This document shows positions 34,462 through 46,866 of a DNA stretch of 64,000 nt, piece by piece. The notes beneath the pieces were generated by a model. It was not told the origin of the DNA. It saw nothing but the letters and a program-made list of their open reading frames with translations, and made no database searches. The stretch is from NCBI GenBank assembly GCA_002224055.1, contig AZLU01000230.1:1-64000 (forward strand), read 5' to 3'. Made by a program: the position numbers and the translations under genes. Within the stretch, counting starts at the first letter, position 1; each line of letters starts with the position of its first letter. The DNA is from Pezizomycotina sp. ARF18 (taxonomy: Eukaryota; Ascomycota).

Positions 34462-35111
34462 ATGTCGCTCTACGAACAAACCATCCCGCCGTTCATCAAG
34501 TACCTCAAAGCGCTAGACCACCTCCTCGACAAAGGCCAGGAGTGGTGCAAGGAGAAAGGCGAAAGTGAAGAGGACCTCCTCAAGTACCGTCTCATCGCAG
34601 ACCAGAGGCCGTAAGTGAACAACGCACAACCTACACGAAACCGCACTCACACCCTTTGGACATTGTATATCCATTTTACCGAGTCTCACCAATTTCATGC
34701 AAAAGCTAACCACCCCTGCCCTCTATAGTCTCCCCTACCAAGTCCAATCCTGCTCTAACACCGCCAAATTCGTCGCCAGCGCGTCGCGGCGCCGAAGCGC
34801 AAGTCTGGGAAGACAACGAGGAAACCTTCTCCCAGCTCCACGAGCGAATCTCGAAGACCATCTCCTTCCTCCAATCCGTCGATAAAGCAAGCTTCAACGC
34901 AAAGAAAAGAGAAGGTAATTATGTCGACGCGCGTAGGCGACTTTACATTCGAGACTGGTCAGGTTTACGTGTCCGAGATGGCGATACCGAATTTCCATTT
35001 CCATCTGAGTACCGCGTACTGCATTTTGAGGACGAAGGGGTGCCGATCGATGCGGTTGATTATCTGTATAATGTTTTCCCGAAGGTTGAGAAGAAAGATG
35101 CTACTGCTTGA
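34462..35111 (+). CDS. DUF1993 family protein
   Basis: Exon 1 (34462-34610) encodes MSLYEQTIPPFIKYLKALDH and continues LLDKGQEWCKEKGESEEDLL-x-RLIADQRP. The intron is 34611-34728. Exon 2 gives LPYQVQSCSNTAKFVA, then EAQVWEDNEETFSQLHERI, KTISFLQSVD, DFTFETGQVYVSEMAIPNF, HFHLSTAYCILR and GVPIDAVDYLYNVF. Order, length (about 175 aa) and the motifs QVQ-x-x-x-x-x-A-K-F and P-N-F-x-F-H-x-x-x-A-Y-x-I-L-R match the DUF1993 family, all-helical proteins (DinB-like in overall shape) found in bacteria and fungi with no settled function. No signal peptide, so cytosolic. Two frame changes in exon 2 (about 34780-34795 and 35040). Confidence 0.8.
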
Positions 35112-36699
35112 AGGAAAACACGCGCGAGAGGCGTAGTTTTGGCCTAGAGATAGTTATAAGAAGCTACTTGTATACTTGGAAGTTTTATTTCCGCAGACAA
35201 AAAACACCTATGAAGTATTCGAGCAGGACCGGACGAACCGTCACTCTATATACACACTAAAAGTCCCATATCTACTCTCAAATATTGAACAATCGCTTTT
35301 GAAAATTTTTTGTTTACTAAAAGAAGGCAGCTTCAAGTGACCTTGTCGTCTCCGGCAAACAATAAACTTTCAAACAATGCATTCAAACGCAGCAATGGCT
35401 CCAACAAAGGATATAATTGAAAATCTGTTTTAGAGAGAGAGAGGACTACAGAGGAACCACATGTCAGTGACTCGTTGAGAAGAGTCAAGCTTAATTCATC
35501 GTCTCGCTTGTGTAACTTAACAGAGAACATTTTCAGGCTTAAACAGCCATGAATGTTCCACAGGCACAATAGTACTAAGTTTACCGGGGTATCTATAGAA
35601 GTGGACTCCCAAGATAAGGCAGATACAGCGGGAAGACAAATTCAAGATCATCGAGAGGTAGCATCAACCGATTCAAGAACCATTCTCAGTGATCTTTATG
35701 CGTCATGTCACTTTAAAGGCTGGACATGGCATACTTGCTGGATCTGATCTGGGATATGCGGTTCAAGCTACTCCGCAACGAGCTTTCCCCCACTCCGGCC
35801 AAGTTAGCAGCGGCTCAGGGACATCCGCAAGGCGATGCTGCAAGCAAGAAATCGTCTCCTTGCACAACAGCAAGCAATCATGCCGGTCATGCAGTTGCAT
35901 GCATGATGCATGACAAGGACACACAGATCTGCCTTTAACGGTAATTCAACGAAGAGAACAGGTTCGAGAAGACAAATACGTTCACAAGAGACCAAGAAGT
36001 TCAAGTTATTGTTGATTGGAATGTCGCTGAAAGCACAAAGAATGAAACACAGTGAATATTGGGTCCAGTTCTAGCTCTCGAATCAGCTCTTTCAAAGTGA
36101 TATTACAACTTGCTGTTTCTCCACTTATTTGACGCTATCGTGACTGAATAATCAGACCGTCGGCCCACTGACACGTAAAGCCACCAGCAAGGATAATTTT
36201 ACGTAGGGACTGCCAGTGTAAGATAGCTTTCCAGTAACACTTGCAACCAAAGACGGACGAAAATGAATTTCTACGCCCTCTAGGCAAACACTAACCGCTG
36301 GGAGAATAAATCGGACTACACAGAAAGCAAGGTCCTAACAACCCTCCGAAAGCTCGGCGATGACGCAAATAACCTCTTCGGCTTTTCTACTGTGGTGCTA
36401 CGCCTTTAAGAAGGAAATATAGGACGGCTATGTAGTGGAAATTGCACATCGAGAGGACTAGAATCGCTACTCTCAAGTAAGGAGAAATAATCACTACGAT
36501 TAGTTGGTTACACGCCACGGAGCAAAAAAACTCAGTTTTTCAATTGCAACGGTACCACCTAGCCCTACGATTCAAGGGATCTTGATTAATCATCTTTAAA
36601 GACGTTTTAGTCCTGTTTTTATCATTTTCCTCCTGGGAGATAAACTTTATCCTCCTTCAGCCCTCTTCAACGAGTCAATTCGAGTCCTTCATTACAATC
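35112..36699. other. Intergenic region with a possible coding relic
   Basis: Around 35740-35930 (plus) two frames together read DLIWDMRFKLLRNELSPTPA, KLAAAQ and DIRKAMLQARNRLLAQQQ, a helical, coding-like fragment without recognisable domain, start or splice sites. The rest shows nothing I can support. Confidence 0.3.
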
Positions 36700-38295
36700 A
36701 TGGACGCTGTAGAGAACGCGTCCTCTTCTTCCAGTATGACCAGTGGGTCAAAGGACACTAGCATAGGCTTAACTTCCTCTTCGGAGGAGTCGAGCATCGA
36801 CCTCTCGTGTCCACCTGATCGGGGACTCAGGGCATGGCTGGTCGTTGCCGGAGCGTTCTCTCGTACTTTGCAACGTTTGGTAAGTGGAAACTTTTCTGGG
36901 ACTGCAGCTTTCTTCTGAAGATACCTCAGAAACCAGATGACACTAATACTCATTTTTCCTCCTCTTCCAGGGCTCCTAAACTCCTACGGAACTTTCCAAG
37001 CCATTTACCAAGAGCGAATGCTCCCCAATCAGTCCCCCACGGCCATCTCCTGGATCGGCTCGTCCAGGTCTTCCTCCTCTTCATCGGGGAACCATCTTCG
37101 GCCCCATCTTCGACCTGTACGGCTCAAGAGTCCTACTGTTTCCAGGAACGTTTTTATACGTGGTATCTCTCGTTTTCACTAGCTTCGCAACCCAGTACTA
37201 CCACCTCCTGCTGGCTCAGGGGATCGTTTACGGGCTCGGTAATTCGATGCTGTAAGGCAGCTTTCACCCCTTTTTGTTCTTCAACCGTTTTTATTTTTAT
37301 CTCATCCCTTTAGTGTAACTTGACTAAAAACCCTTCGTTTTTCATCAGGTTCTACCCAACTATTTCTTCAATCCCACTGGTTCCGCCGGCGGCACGGATT
37401 GGCAATCGGAATCGTCATGTCGGGTCCTCCCTCGGCGGGATAACATGGCCGCTTATTATCAACGCCTCTATCAGACGGTAGGGCTCGCATGGACATGCCG
37501 CATCGTAGGCTTAATCTGCCTCCTGCTCCTCACCGGCCCTTGTTTCATGATAACACTTCGCACTCACTCCGGCAGAGTCAGAGGTCCGCGGACGGGGCTA
37601 ACGCTGGACCACCTCAAGGGTCTTTTCAAAGATTCCCGCTTCACCTCCTTGCGGCAGGAATGTTCTTCGTCTTCTGGGGCATGTTCAACCCGTTCTACAA
37701 CCTACCGCTGTACGGGCTCAAGCACGGATGAGCTTCACGATGTCCAACTCTCTGCTTGCTATTTTAAACGCTGGATCGTTTTCGGTAGGATCGGTAGTGG
37801 AATTCTAGCGGATAAATTGGGGCGATTCTACGTCACGGGGGGATGTGCATTCCTGTCTGGATTACTCGTTTTCTGTCTGCATGGGATCAAGACGCCGGCG
37901 GGTATTATTGCTTTCAGTGTACTCTTCGGGGCGACGTCGGGAGGGTTGATATCGCTTCAGTCGAGCTGTATGGCGGAGATCACGGAGAGAATGGATGTGA
38001 TTGGGGTCAACATTGGGGTCATGATGACTATCTGCTCTCTTGCGTACGTTTTCTGAGAATCATTTCAACAGGAAATCAGAGATCACTTGCATATGAAAGC
38101 TAATTCTTTCAACTCGGTGCTATTTAGTGCTCTTACCGGGAATCTCTCAGTACGGCATTCACGACAAGAGGAAATTTCGACGGATTCATTTATTTCTCAG
38201 GTGTCACTCTTCTGGTGGGTTCCGTGCTCCTGATATTATCGAGGTTGGTAGCAATCAAGCGACAATCAGCGAATCTGCTACCAGCAAATGGATAG
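36700..38295 (+). CDS. MFS transporter, monocarboxylate (MCT/MCH) type
   Basis: Plasma-membrane secondary transporter of the monocarboxylate porter branch of the major facilitator superfamily; substrate not predictable. The Ser/Thr-rich cytosolic N-terminus ends in PPDRGLRAWLVVAGAF, the D-x-G-x-x-x-W-x-V signature before TM1. Then LLNSYGTFQAIYQERML, SWIGS, FLLFIGGTIFGPIFD, HWFRRR-x-GLAIGIVMSG, MFFVFWGMFNPFYNLPLYGL, LADKLGRFYVTGGCAFLSGL, GLISLQSSCMAEI and a final TM ending LLPANG at 38295. Introns: 36879-36970 (GTAAGT...CAG), 37253-37349 and 38043-38126. About 440 aa and 12 TMs, the usual length. Frame changes occur, for example at about 37080, 37440, 37670, 37730 and 37800. Downstream neighbour is convergent. 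Confidence 0.8.
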
Positions 38296-38825
38296 GTAGT
38301 ACTTTTAAGCGGTTGTCCTAAAACGAACCGTTTAACATTGATGTTTTTCATCCTGGTATGCGCGTCGGGTTTGTTGTAGTTGACTTTGCTCTTTGTTATG
38401 GGGCGCTCACGTAATCGAGCCCGTCTCTCATATACGTATCCTCGTAGTTCCATTTCACGGTTTCCGTACGGCTCTCTCTCTGCGTCTGCGGATTTGCAAC
38501 TAGAAATATAAAAGATAAATGATATAGTACATTACGTTATTTTACAAGAGGAATGTAGACTCCTCTCAGGCCCTGATTTTCGTTCGTGACTGCAGACTGC
38601 TCCAACCGCAAGCTCGGTATCCTCATCAATGTCCTCAAGACTCGTATCTATTCAATTGGAATATCACTCGACGTTGAGTCACCGTCACTATCCGTCGACG
38701 CAGTATCCGCCGCAGAGTCACCTCTCCTTCCTGTTCGACCTAATTCAGTCCATAGTTCTTCGGTGTAGGATTCTTCGCGCTCAAATCGTAGTCCGAGCTC
38801 TGATCCTTCTGACAAGTACCGCGCA

Positions 38826-40315
38826 TCATGCTATATCAGCCTTGCAAGAACAAGTATTCGAGTACAAATCGTAGTCCGAATTAGCGCAGTTGCACATGCA
38901 GGTCGTCTTGTCAGAAGACAGGTAGGCGTTGGACGGGCATTTCAAGGAAGGTGATCCGGTGTTCTCGTGCCCGTATCCAATGTGAGTGGATGGTGCCTGA
39001 TAGCCTCCGCTTCTGGATTCGTTGCTTTCGTAGTTCAAGCTGTTGTTTGTATCATCGTGACCGAGTGTTTTTGACCGTTGTTGTAGCCTGAGTCGCTGTT
39101 TCCCTTGTCGTATCCGAGTCTTGTTTTCCCGGATTGCCTGGCTTGGTCTTATCGGAATCCGAGGACGAATAGTTATCGTCATTAGTCGTGGACGCTTGTC
39201 GGTATACGTAGAGTACTTTTTGCAGAGCGAGCCTTCAAGCATGTATTGAGCGTGTTTATCAATACAAACGCAGACCCCTTTCTTGAGAGTCTGTCCGTCA
39301 CTACATTGCGTCGGCGGGGTCGTCGTCGTAGACTCGGTACATACACCCTTAATGGGGGAGTAACCGTTCTTACACGAGCACTTCTTGCTATCGGTAGAAT
39401 CTACTTCCGCGTTCTGATCGTTGCACACGCAAACACCGCCCATAAGCGTCTGTTTAGCACCGCAAGTCGTGGTGCTAGTAGTGGTCTGCTGGCATCCGGT
39501 ACTACCCACAATAATAGAGAACCCATTTTTGCAAACACACTTCGTGCTATCGGTCGCGTCCACCTGAGCATTCACATCGTTACATGCGCAAGAGCCACCA
39601 GTAAGCGTCTGCTCAGCGCCGCACGTAATAGTTGTGATAGACACGCAATTCCCGCTATCATCAACCTTCTTGCTTGTATTAGTACACCTGCACTCGCCGC
39701 CTAGATATATCTGACCCGCACCGCAGATCGAATTGCACACGAGCGGGCTACTATCCTGCACCCTGCCTCCCTAAATCCGCATTGCAGTTGCAGGTATTGA
39801 AATTAGCGTCGAAGAACGCGTTGGCATCGTTACAGACGCAACTCTACTGAGACTGTTCCACGACGCATCAGAATTGCAGATGGGGGTGCAGGCGTAGCTA
39901 CCGCGACCAGGCGGCGGAGGAAATTAATGTTTGTGGGAGTCGTAGATTTGTAGCCGTCCTTGCACTGGCAGTCGCCGGTGTTTGCGTTGACGACCATGGT
40001 GTTGTCGATGCAGGTACACTCTCTGTTCGTAAATGTTTGACCCACTTTACAAATCGACGTGCACGCCGCTCCACCACGCTCTTGAAGCCGGCTTTACAAC
40101 CGCAGGTTCCAGTGTCGGACAGTTCGGCGTTGGAATCCGCGCAAATACACTTCGTCGAATCGTTGGGTTCTTAACCTGACCGTCGGGACACAGCGTGGGG
40201 CGCACGCCGTTCTTCTGCTCGCCGCCAGCGCACATGCAGACCGAAGCCACGGGCAGCATGTAGGCGTTGGGGTCGCGGCAGATGCTGTCTTCATGGCCGT
40301 CTGGTCAGGGCAAAC
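38826..40315 (-). CDS. Secreted EGF-like cysteine-repeat protein
   Basis: Repeats of the form C-G-A-x-Q-T-L-x-G-G-x-C-x-C-N-D-x-N-A-x-V-D-x-T-D-S-x-K-C-x-C-K-N-G-[FY] recur at least three times cleanly (39700-39330) and several times more loosely upstream (CTCIDNTMVV, CQCKDGYKS, VCMCAGGEQKNG) to about 40300. The middle is Ser/Thr- and Lys-rich, and the C-terminal block ends TTCMCNCANSDYDLYSNTC plus SCKADIA at 38826. Disulfide-rich repeats imply an extracellular or wall protein. The 5' end is not settled: an ATG at 40480 (MALSLLIFGN) could begin a signal peptide but is not in continuous frame. Frame changes at about 40130, 39990, 39760 and 39150. Confidence 0.6.
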
Positions 40316-40489
40316 GCAAATAAAGAGTGACCACTTAAGTATAGTAGAAAATTCGAGTGCTATCGTCGTGATAGCAACACAAACAAGGAAAAAGAGTGAC
40401 TGTTAGTTGGAGGGCAAGTTGTGAACAACGAGCGACTACACCTCTGGAACATTTCCAAATATCAACAAAGAAAGTGCCATGGGCGTAAT

Positions 40490-41797
40490 TTTAGATCGAG
40501 ATCTCAAGTGGATTTCTATCATGGACAAACAGCCACCTCATCTTACTCCCGTATTTAGACTTTTTTCCTCCTTTGTTTTTGTTGAATCTCGGTTCTCCCA
40601 GTCCGAGACATCCCCAGGCGAAATCGTGGCTCTCAAGACCCAGAGAGCTTGATTCGCGGGCTATTGATGGTACATGAGGTTTGCAATTTCCATTGCAATC
40701 TCCATCTTCAGCCAAGGAGTCTCACGGTTGGCCAGCGCCTGGTCGTGGTTGGTTGACCGTTCTTCGATGGCGTCGCTTGTGGCCATTCGGAGCGAATTCC
40801 CACGCGAGATCTGGTTGTAATTTCCGGCCCCAATCCAAAAAAGGGGTAAAAACCCATGTTGATCTCCCGATCAAGAGCTCGTTCTCGAAAAAGGCGAGAT
40901 GAGTCGAGACTCGAGACCGGCGAACAAGCGCGTTATCGTCTTGCAGTCGGCCAGGTAATCGATGATCTATTAATAAACCATCAGGCAGGAAGCAAACTAC
41001 AGATTCTCGAAGCTGGGTACCGGGATCTCGCTACGGCGAACGATTCTCCTCCGAGATTCGACAATCCTGACGATGACTCCCTTAAGCTTGGACGGCCGGA
41101 AGTCTCTGCAAGATCCCAAGACACTCAATTCCTCGGGCGCGAGTTGCGCATGCCCAACAAACTGATAAGAAACTAGAAGAGCACGACGGGTTGACCTGTC
41201 AGGCTTACGGTCTCTCCTTGATCTATTCTAGATCGTTGATTCATCGTGAAAGGCGTGTTGATGATGTATCGCGAGGCATTTATCAGCGCCGGAAATAAAA
41301 GTTCAGTTGAAGATCACCAGACGGACGGTTATTTCGCCCTTTTGATTGAAATGACTATAGCGGCTTTCTTGCGAGGTGCTACCGGAGGCGGTAGGGGAAC
41401 GGAGGAAGGAGAGGACCAATTAACTTTCTCTCCGGCATCGCCAACCGTCATCCGCCGTCGGCTCGATGAGGGAAAGGATCACCAGGGCCGAGAGATTAAC
41501 ACGGTACCGTCTCGAGCCAGCGTACCGGGACGCAAGGCAAGATTCATCCACATTCACATTGAACCATCGCTTCGAAGTAGAGTGCATTCTTCAGCAAAAA
41601 AGTATAAATGTCTTGAAAAGGTATCATCACTACATTCGTTCATCATTGCTGTCTCCAAAAACCCTATCGCGCCTTTTTTCTCTCTCCCATTAATGTACAG
41701 TACTAGTAGGCGTAGAAAAAATAAATCTCAGATCAAAATACATGATATGGCATCTACATGTAACACGACCTCTCAAACTCATCTCCAAAACATCGCG
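40490..41797. other. Intergenic region, no gene called
   Basis: Frames at 40856-41176 (106 aa) and 41246-41803 (185 aa) on the plus strand are highly charged or low-complexity with no domain, splice signal or supporting start context. A real small gene cannot be excluded. Confidence 0.35.
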
Positions 41798-41799
41798 GT

Positions 41800-42580
41800 T
41801 TAGACAAGAAGGAGAGCAACAACACCAGCCGCGACGACGGATCCGAAACCGACGATGAGCTGCGCAGCGGCGTTGGGCTTGGAGGTGCTTGATGCCGACG
41901 CGCCGGTCTTGCTACCCGTCTCGCTACCTGTCTCACTGGCGTTGTGGCCGCTGTGACCGGAGGACGCGGATCCCGTCGCAGCAGCGCCCTGCGGCGTTGC
42001 GGAGGTGAATTGGGCTTTGAGGTTGGTCGCGTTCTTGCATCCTGAGGGGGCGGAATCTTCGGTTCCGGAGGTGAACTTGACGGCTGCGCACTATCAATCG
42101 AAGGAGAAAAATGTCAGTCACTCGAAAGAAAAATGGAAGAGAGACACGAGGAGCCAGAAAGAAAAAAGTAACAAACCTGGTACAAAAGCCCATCGTGCCT
42201 TGCTGCATAACCTGAATTACACCATCCTTGCCTTCCCACTCGCTCGGCACCTTAACCTGCGGCAGGCAGAAGTCTCCTACGCCCGTCTCGAAGATTGGCT
42301 GCTCGAGCGCAGTAAAGTTCTTTCGGCCTTGATATCATCGAGCAGCGCGCCGTTGATGAAGAATGTGGAGGACGGGTGCGTCGATAGAACAGCGATGGCG
42401 GATCCTCCGACCTGGAAGTTCGAGATTGGTGTGCGCGCGGTCTCGTCAAAGGAGCCGCAGGGGCCGTGCCTTCCTTGTCGTCGTTGAAGCCGAGGCCGGT
42501 GGGATGTTCAGCTTGAAGTGCGCGAGGGCGTTGCCGGTGAAGGCGGCGGCGAGGGTGAAGGATTTGATGAGGGAAGGCAT
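41800..42580 (-). CDS. BIM1-like copper-binding protein (X325, LPMO-like), GPI-anchored
   Basis: The start at 42580 gives a signal peptide (IKSFTLAAAFTGNALA) cleaved before His: mature HFKLNIPP, then LGFNDDKEGTAPCGSFDET. The N-terminal His forms half of a copper-binding histidine brace; ALA-HF-x-L-x-x-P-P-x-x-G-F-x-D-D-x-E-x-x-x-P-C-G is the signature of the BIM1/X325 family, LPMO-fold proteins linked to copper acquisition rather than polysaccharide oxidation. Then FQVGGSAIAVLSTHPSSTF, FINGALLDDIK, GVGDFCLPQVKVPSEWEGK and QVMQQGTMGFC. Intron 42091-42176. Exon 2: CAAVKFTSGTEDS, Ser/Gly/Thr-rich linker and a hydrophobic tail (VGFGSVVAAGVVALLLV) typical of GPI signals. Frame changes near 42500 (C-run one base short), 42465 and 42325. 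Confidence 0.82.
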
Positions 42581-42641
42581 ATTAAAGAGGGAATGACGTA
42601 GAATTGGCTTTCAAGGGGTAGAAACGAGAGGATTTGACAGG

Positions 42642-42644
<3 letters not shown>

Positions 42645-42677
<33 letters not shown>
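42645..42677. repeat. (GA)16 microsatellite
   Basis: GA dinucleotide run about 65 bp upstream of the BIM1-like start codon, so in its 5' leader or core promoter. GA/CT tracts are common in fungal promoters; a GAGA-type regulatory role is possible but not shown. Confidence 0.9.
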
Positions 42678-42681
<4 letters not shown>

Positions 42682-42739
42682 ATTGAGAGAGTTTGTTTCT
42701 GTTGAACAAGGGGAACGAGAAGAGAGAATGACTCCCACG

Positions 42740-44397
42740 GGACGGGACAGAATTTATACTCGCTATTCGACCCCGGCTAGTCTAGCTCTCTGTACCGCAG
42801 CAGCTGTATCCTAGATGCTCGTCGCCACATCATTCAACAAAATCCCAATTGCCAACAGGAAAAGACAACCACGCCATTGACATTTACCAGGCTAGAACTT
42901 CACCAGGGCTTCCAAAACTACCCATTATTTCCAGGTAGTTACCTACTGGCTTTACTTTGCATACATGGAATCCGATGTCTTGATAGTAATCTAGTACGTA
43001 CTATACTTGCTCCGCCGACTTTCCCTATAGCGTATAAGATGAGCCAGTTTGAGCTAGTTTTTCTTCTCCTTGTGTATGTGCCTGTAAATGGGACCCACAC
43101 ACCGTGACCCGCTGCCTATACTTGGAAGGAGTTGCCGTTTGAATCAATCTATCAACTTTGATCCTAGTCCGGTAAGACCGAAGGTATAAATTCATTGATT
43201 TCAATGTCAGGTTCATTCCGACGGCGGTGAAGTATAGCCAGAGTTGCTGTATTTTTGAGTTGGCTGCGGGGGAAAGAATTGGTGTGCGCAAGATTGAGCA
43301 GATTTCCATGGGAGCCCGCTGTTGTCCGCCTGTTCCTGATTGGCTCAAACCCCGGACCCACTCTGTTCTCTGTATCCCGTTAAGCGAAGAGCTGCGATCC
43401 AAGAGTCGGTGTTTTAATGAGACAAAAGAACCAACTTCACGCAATTGAGGTTTAGATACTGGCTATTGGGCAGAGTACGAGGAGTACAAGTACGGGAGGA
43501 TGAGATGAGACAATTTTCATTTCTGCAGTTGATCCGGCCAGTTGGAGAGGGAGCTCCGGGGGAGTTGCGTCTTACACTTAACCCGCAACCTTGATGCATC
43601 TCCATCGAACCGAGACCCAGTGAAGCGCGATAATTGGAAGTGAAATACCTGGATCACTTGACAAAGCTGACCTTTTCTCGTACCGCTATGGCGATTATCA
43701 TAAGCCCGACAATCGTGAACGGTGAGAATACATATTCATCCGGTCCTGCTACCATTGAGATTAATAGTAACTATATGGCTCACCACGGATATATTAATTA
43801 TCTGCCGCAACAAGCTTTCTACGTCTTCACCACCAGGGGGAGGTGGTCTTTGACGACCTAACAAGGCTTGGTTCTCTCATACTTTCGTCACTAATCAGAG
43901 AGCTTCGCCATTCGATCTCGCCCAAGTTTCATTTTTACTACGGGAATTATACAGAATGGGGTGGTTACGCTTCTCTTTCACGACCAGGGGATCAGTAAAA
44001 CTTGTCAGACGAAACGAAAAAAAAAAAAATTTTTTTTTTTCGCTATTCGCCCTGATTACCTACGGAGAAGATTCTAAAGGCAGATACCAAATCCACAATA
44101 ATCATTGAGCACTACACGGCAAATGTGATGTATGCTGTAGGCGAATCATGCATCAGACTGCTTTGGAAAATGGGCTTTTTCTCCTGAATTACTGCATATT
44201 GCGATCTTCTTTGAAGCTGATAGGTTACTACTTCGCCTTCGCGCCCTTTGTTCACGTCCGGAGGCGCGCCATGAAGCTGTTTCGTCAAATACGGAGAACA
44301 TAAACCTCTTATCTGACACCAAAGCAATATAGTATACATTTGCAATTTAGTATATCATAGCTTACAAGTTACAAGTTATTGCACACCCAGCAGTCTT
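42740..44397. other. Intergenic region, no gene called
   Basis: Open frames at 43025-43448 on both strands are mutually antisense and show no recognisable domain. An A13-T10 run lies at 44020-44040. Nothing further is supported. Confidence 0.4.
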
Positions 44398-45918
44398 CTA
44401 CTCGAAGCTCCAAAACATCCCTTCACTCTCGATCATATCCCCTTCCTCATCTCCAACTTCCTCTCCTCCTCCCCTCTCCCAAACACACCACCCTCTCAAC
44501 AGCCTTCTCAACACTCAAAACCCACCCGTCGCCGGATTGATCACCTTCACAAACCTCCCTGCTTCTTCTCCAACCTCCAGAGCACACCATCCTCCCAATC
44601 CCCTATGTTCCGCTTAGGATTCGGTCCAGCCTCTACTTTCGCAGTATTAGATGCCGCGATGACAGACTTGTTATCCGAAGCACCCCACGCGTACTCCACG
44701 TTGCGCAGGTAACACTTCGTCAGCCGATTACGTATTAAGTACACGTACCCGCTGTACTTCGGCGGCGGACGGAGTCGTAGGTCGTCAGCGGTATTATGCT
44801 CCACTGCGTCGCGAGGGAGTCTACGCGTTTCCTCCTCTTCTCCTCGGGAGATGAACTCGCAGAAGTGGCGTTGCTGTGCCAGATGTACGGTAGTGAGGAG
44901 GCGTGGTCGTGGCGGAGGAAATCACCCGTACCACCGGTTGGAGAAGACGTTGAAGTTGAACTTGGTAAATTCCCGAGCCGGATGCGGAACATCTTAACGT
45001 CCATCGGATTCGGCGGCGGTGCGTCGAAGCGCCAGCCGATCTGCGTGCACGACGGCTTCTTGTGGCTCGGTTCGTCCGTGAGCAGCGCGCCAGTGCTGTG
45101 CGACGGCGAAGACGGTATGAGCGGAGATTTGTAGCGACGTTGGTAACACTGTACCCCCACGACACGATCGGATCCTCCTCTGCAGTCGTTACCGCTTTCC
45201 CCTTCCGCGTTTTGAAGATGTAGTAGCGGAAGAAGGAACCATAATAGGCTGTATACGCCAAAACGCGTCCGGCGCGAACGGTCGCTGAGCAGTGGCGCCC
45301 TCGCTCCCTTTCCTCTCTTTTACCGTCGGATGAGCCGGTGAGGTACGCGTCGAAAGCGATGTTCGAGATTGAATATATATTCCCGGTATCCGCGGAGGAG
45401 GAGGAGGTGGACGAGGAAGGGAAGACGTCGACGAGCTCGGAGCACTTCTCTATCCACCATACCTGCTTTTCCAGCCCTTGGTTGAGGCTACCCAGCTGGG
45501 AGAGGGTCGCGACGGAAGGTTTGAACTCGCCGGGGACGCCGCTGTGGAATTGGACGGAGACGACGTTATCTGCCCCTTGCGGCTTTTTGGAGGACGGGCG
45601 GCCGACGTGGCGGATTACGTACGCGCCCGTTTCTAACGGTGGTGGGAAAGCGGAGGTGGATTCTGCGGGTCGATCGTGTGGAGGGCGTTGGAGGGAAGGC
45701 GGTGGTGCAGGGTAGATCTCCGAGCATGTGGGAGGCCGGGGTGTTCTTGGGCTTCTAGGAGATGGTGATTTTGGAGAAGTCGGGTTCGGAGACGTAGTTT
45801 GCTGCCGCCGAGCGCTCTCGCCGGCTCGCTCCTCGTACGCCGGCGGAGGAGCTTCCGACGATTGTGACTCCCGCCGCTTCTTGTCGTCCGACCAGCCGGC
45901 GGAAAACAGCTTCAGCAT
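44398..45918 (-). CDS. Hypothetical protein with PY motif and Pro/Ser-rich N-terminus
   Basis: Start chosen at 45918 (MLKLFSAGWSDDKKRR). The N-terminal 100 residues are low-complexity (SPKSPSPRSPRTPRPP) and include APPPAYEE, a PPxY motif of the kind bound by WW domains of Rsp5/Nedd4 ubiquitin ligases. A globular domain follows: GAYVIRHVGRPSSKKP, VVSVQFHSGVPGEFKPSV, KQVWWIEKCSELVDVF, NIYSISNIAFDAYLTGSSDG, RFDAPPPNPMDVKMFRIRL, YSGYVYLIRNRLTKCYLRN and EYAWGASDNK. The C-terminus, in a further frame, reads RFVKVINPATGG, LSVEKAVERVVCLGEG and ends MIESEGMFWSFE. About 480 aa. No family recognised; no signal peptide from this start. Frame changes near 45280, 45160, 44810 and 44550. Confidence 0.6.
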
Positions 45919-46866
45919 CTTGCGGAAGAACTTGAAGACGGCCACCTTGGAATTCTTTTGTGAAAATGTTCTTAGGGGAATTTTTTTTCCTTGAAGCAAT
46001 ATAATCACCGTAAGGAAGGGAAAGATAGACTTGAAGACATAGCACAACAAGCCCGGGGAAAGAGCAGCCTCGAGCTTTATACTGCGACCCCTGAGAGATA
46101 CATTGAACCGGAGCAGAAGCTGCTGCTAGCCAATTACCCCAACTTCCTGCACTGCGAGAGGTCTACATGCATTTCTCCCCCATGCCGTCGTGGACAAATG
46201 AACGAGGCTAATGTGGCTAACGGCTGCCCTGATCCTCTGAGCCTTGCAGAGCTCTGAAAAAGACTCAAAAATGCGGCCGTGTGGAGGCAAACGAGGCTGC
46301 AGGTTTTTGACAGCAACACAGGAAACTTGTCTTTCGCGCGTATGATTGGCCGAGTTGCATTTTACGCGAGGGAGACACATCTGAGGCTGCGAAACTACGA
46401 TTGGCACAAGTTAGCACCCTGCAGAACAACTCATCCTATGGGATGCTATATGCCAGAATCACGGAGAAGAGAACCCTTTCGTCTGTCATGGTTGACGGAT
46501 ACCTCTCGTAGTTGACTTGGTATCTTGAGGGAGGCGAAAACCATATTATGTTACACAACAAGGCGCTATTAGACGGTCTACACTTTGTTGGAGTATCGCG
46601 TACTGGATAGCTTCGAGACGACATGTGTGAAGACATTCAAGCTCAAAGGTTTTTTTTTATAAATCTGCAATGGTTTCTTGTATGATATGAAATAGTTCTA
46701 TATCCCTACTCTAATAGAAATAACAAAGACCATTTTTTATCCGTTTAGTATAAGCAATACCGATATTGCACCTGTTCCCCTTAACATGTATCAACGCCGT
46801 TAATACATTTTCTCCCAATCTAATCCCCAATAAAAAAGAAAGGAAATAAAAATCCCTCCATCCAAT

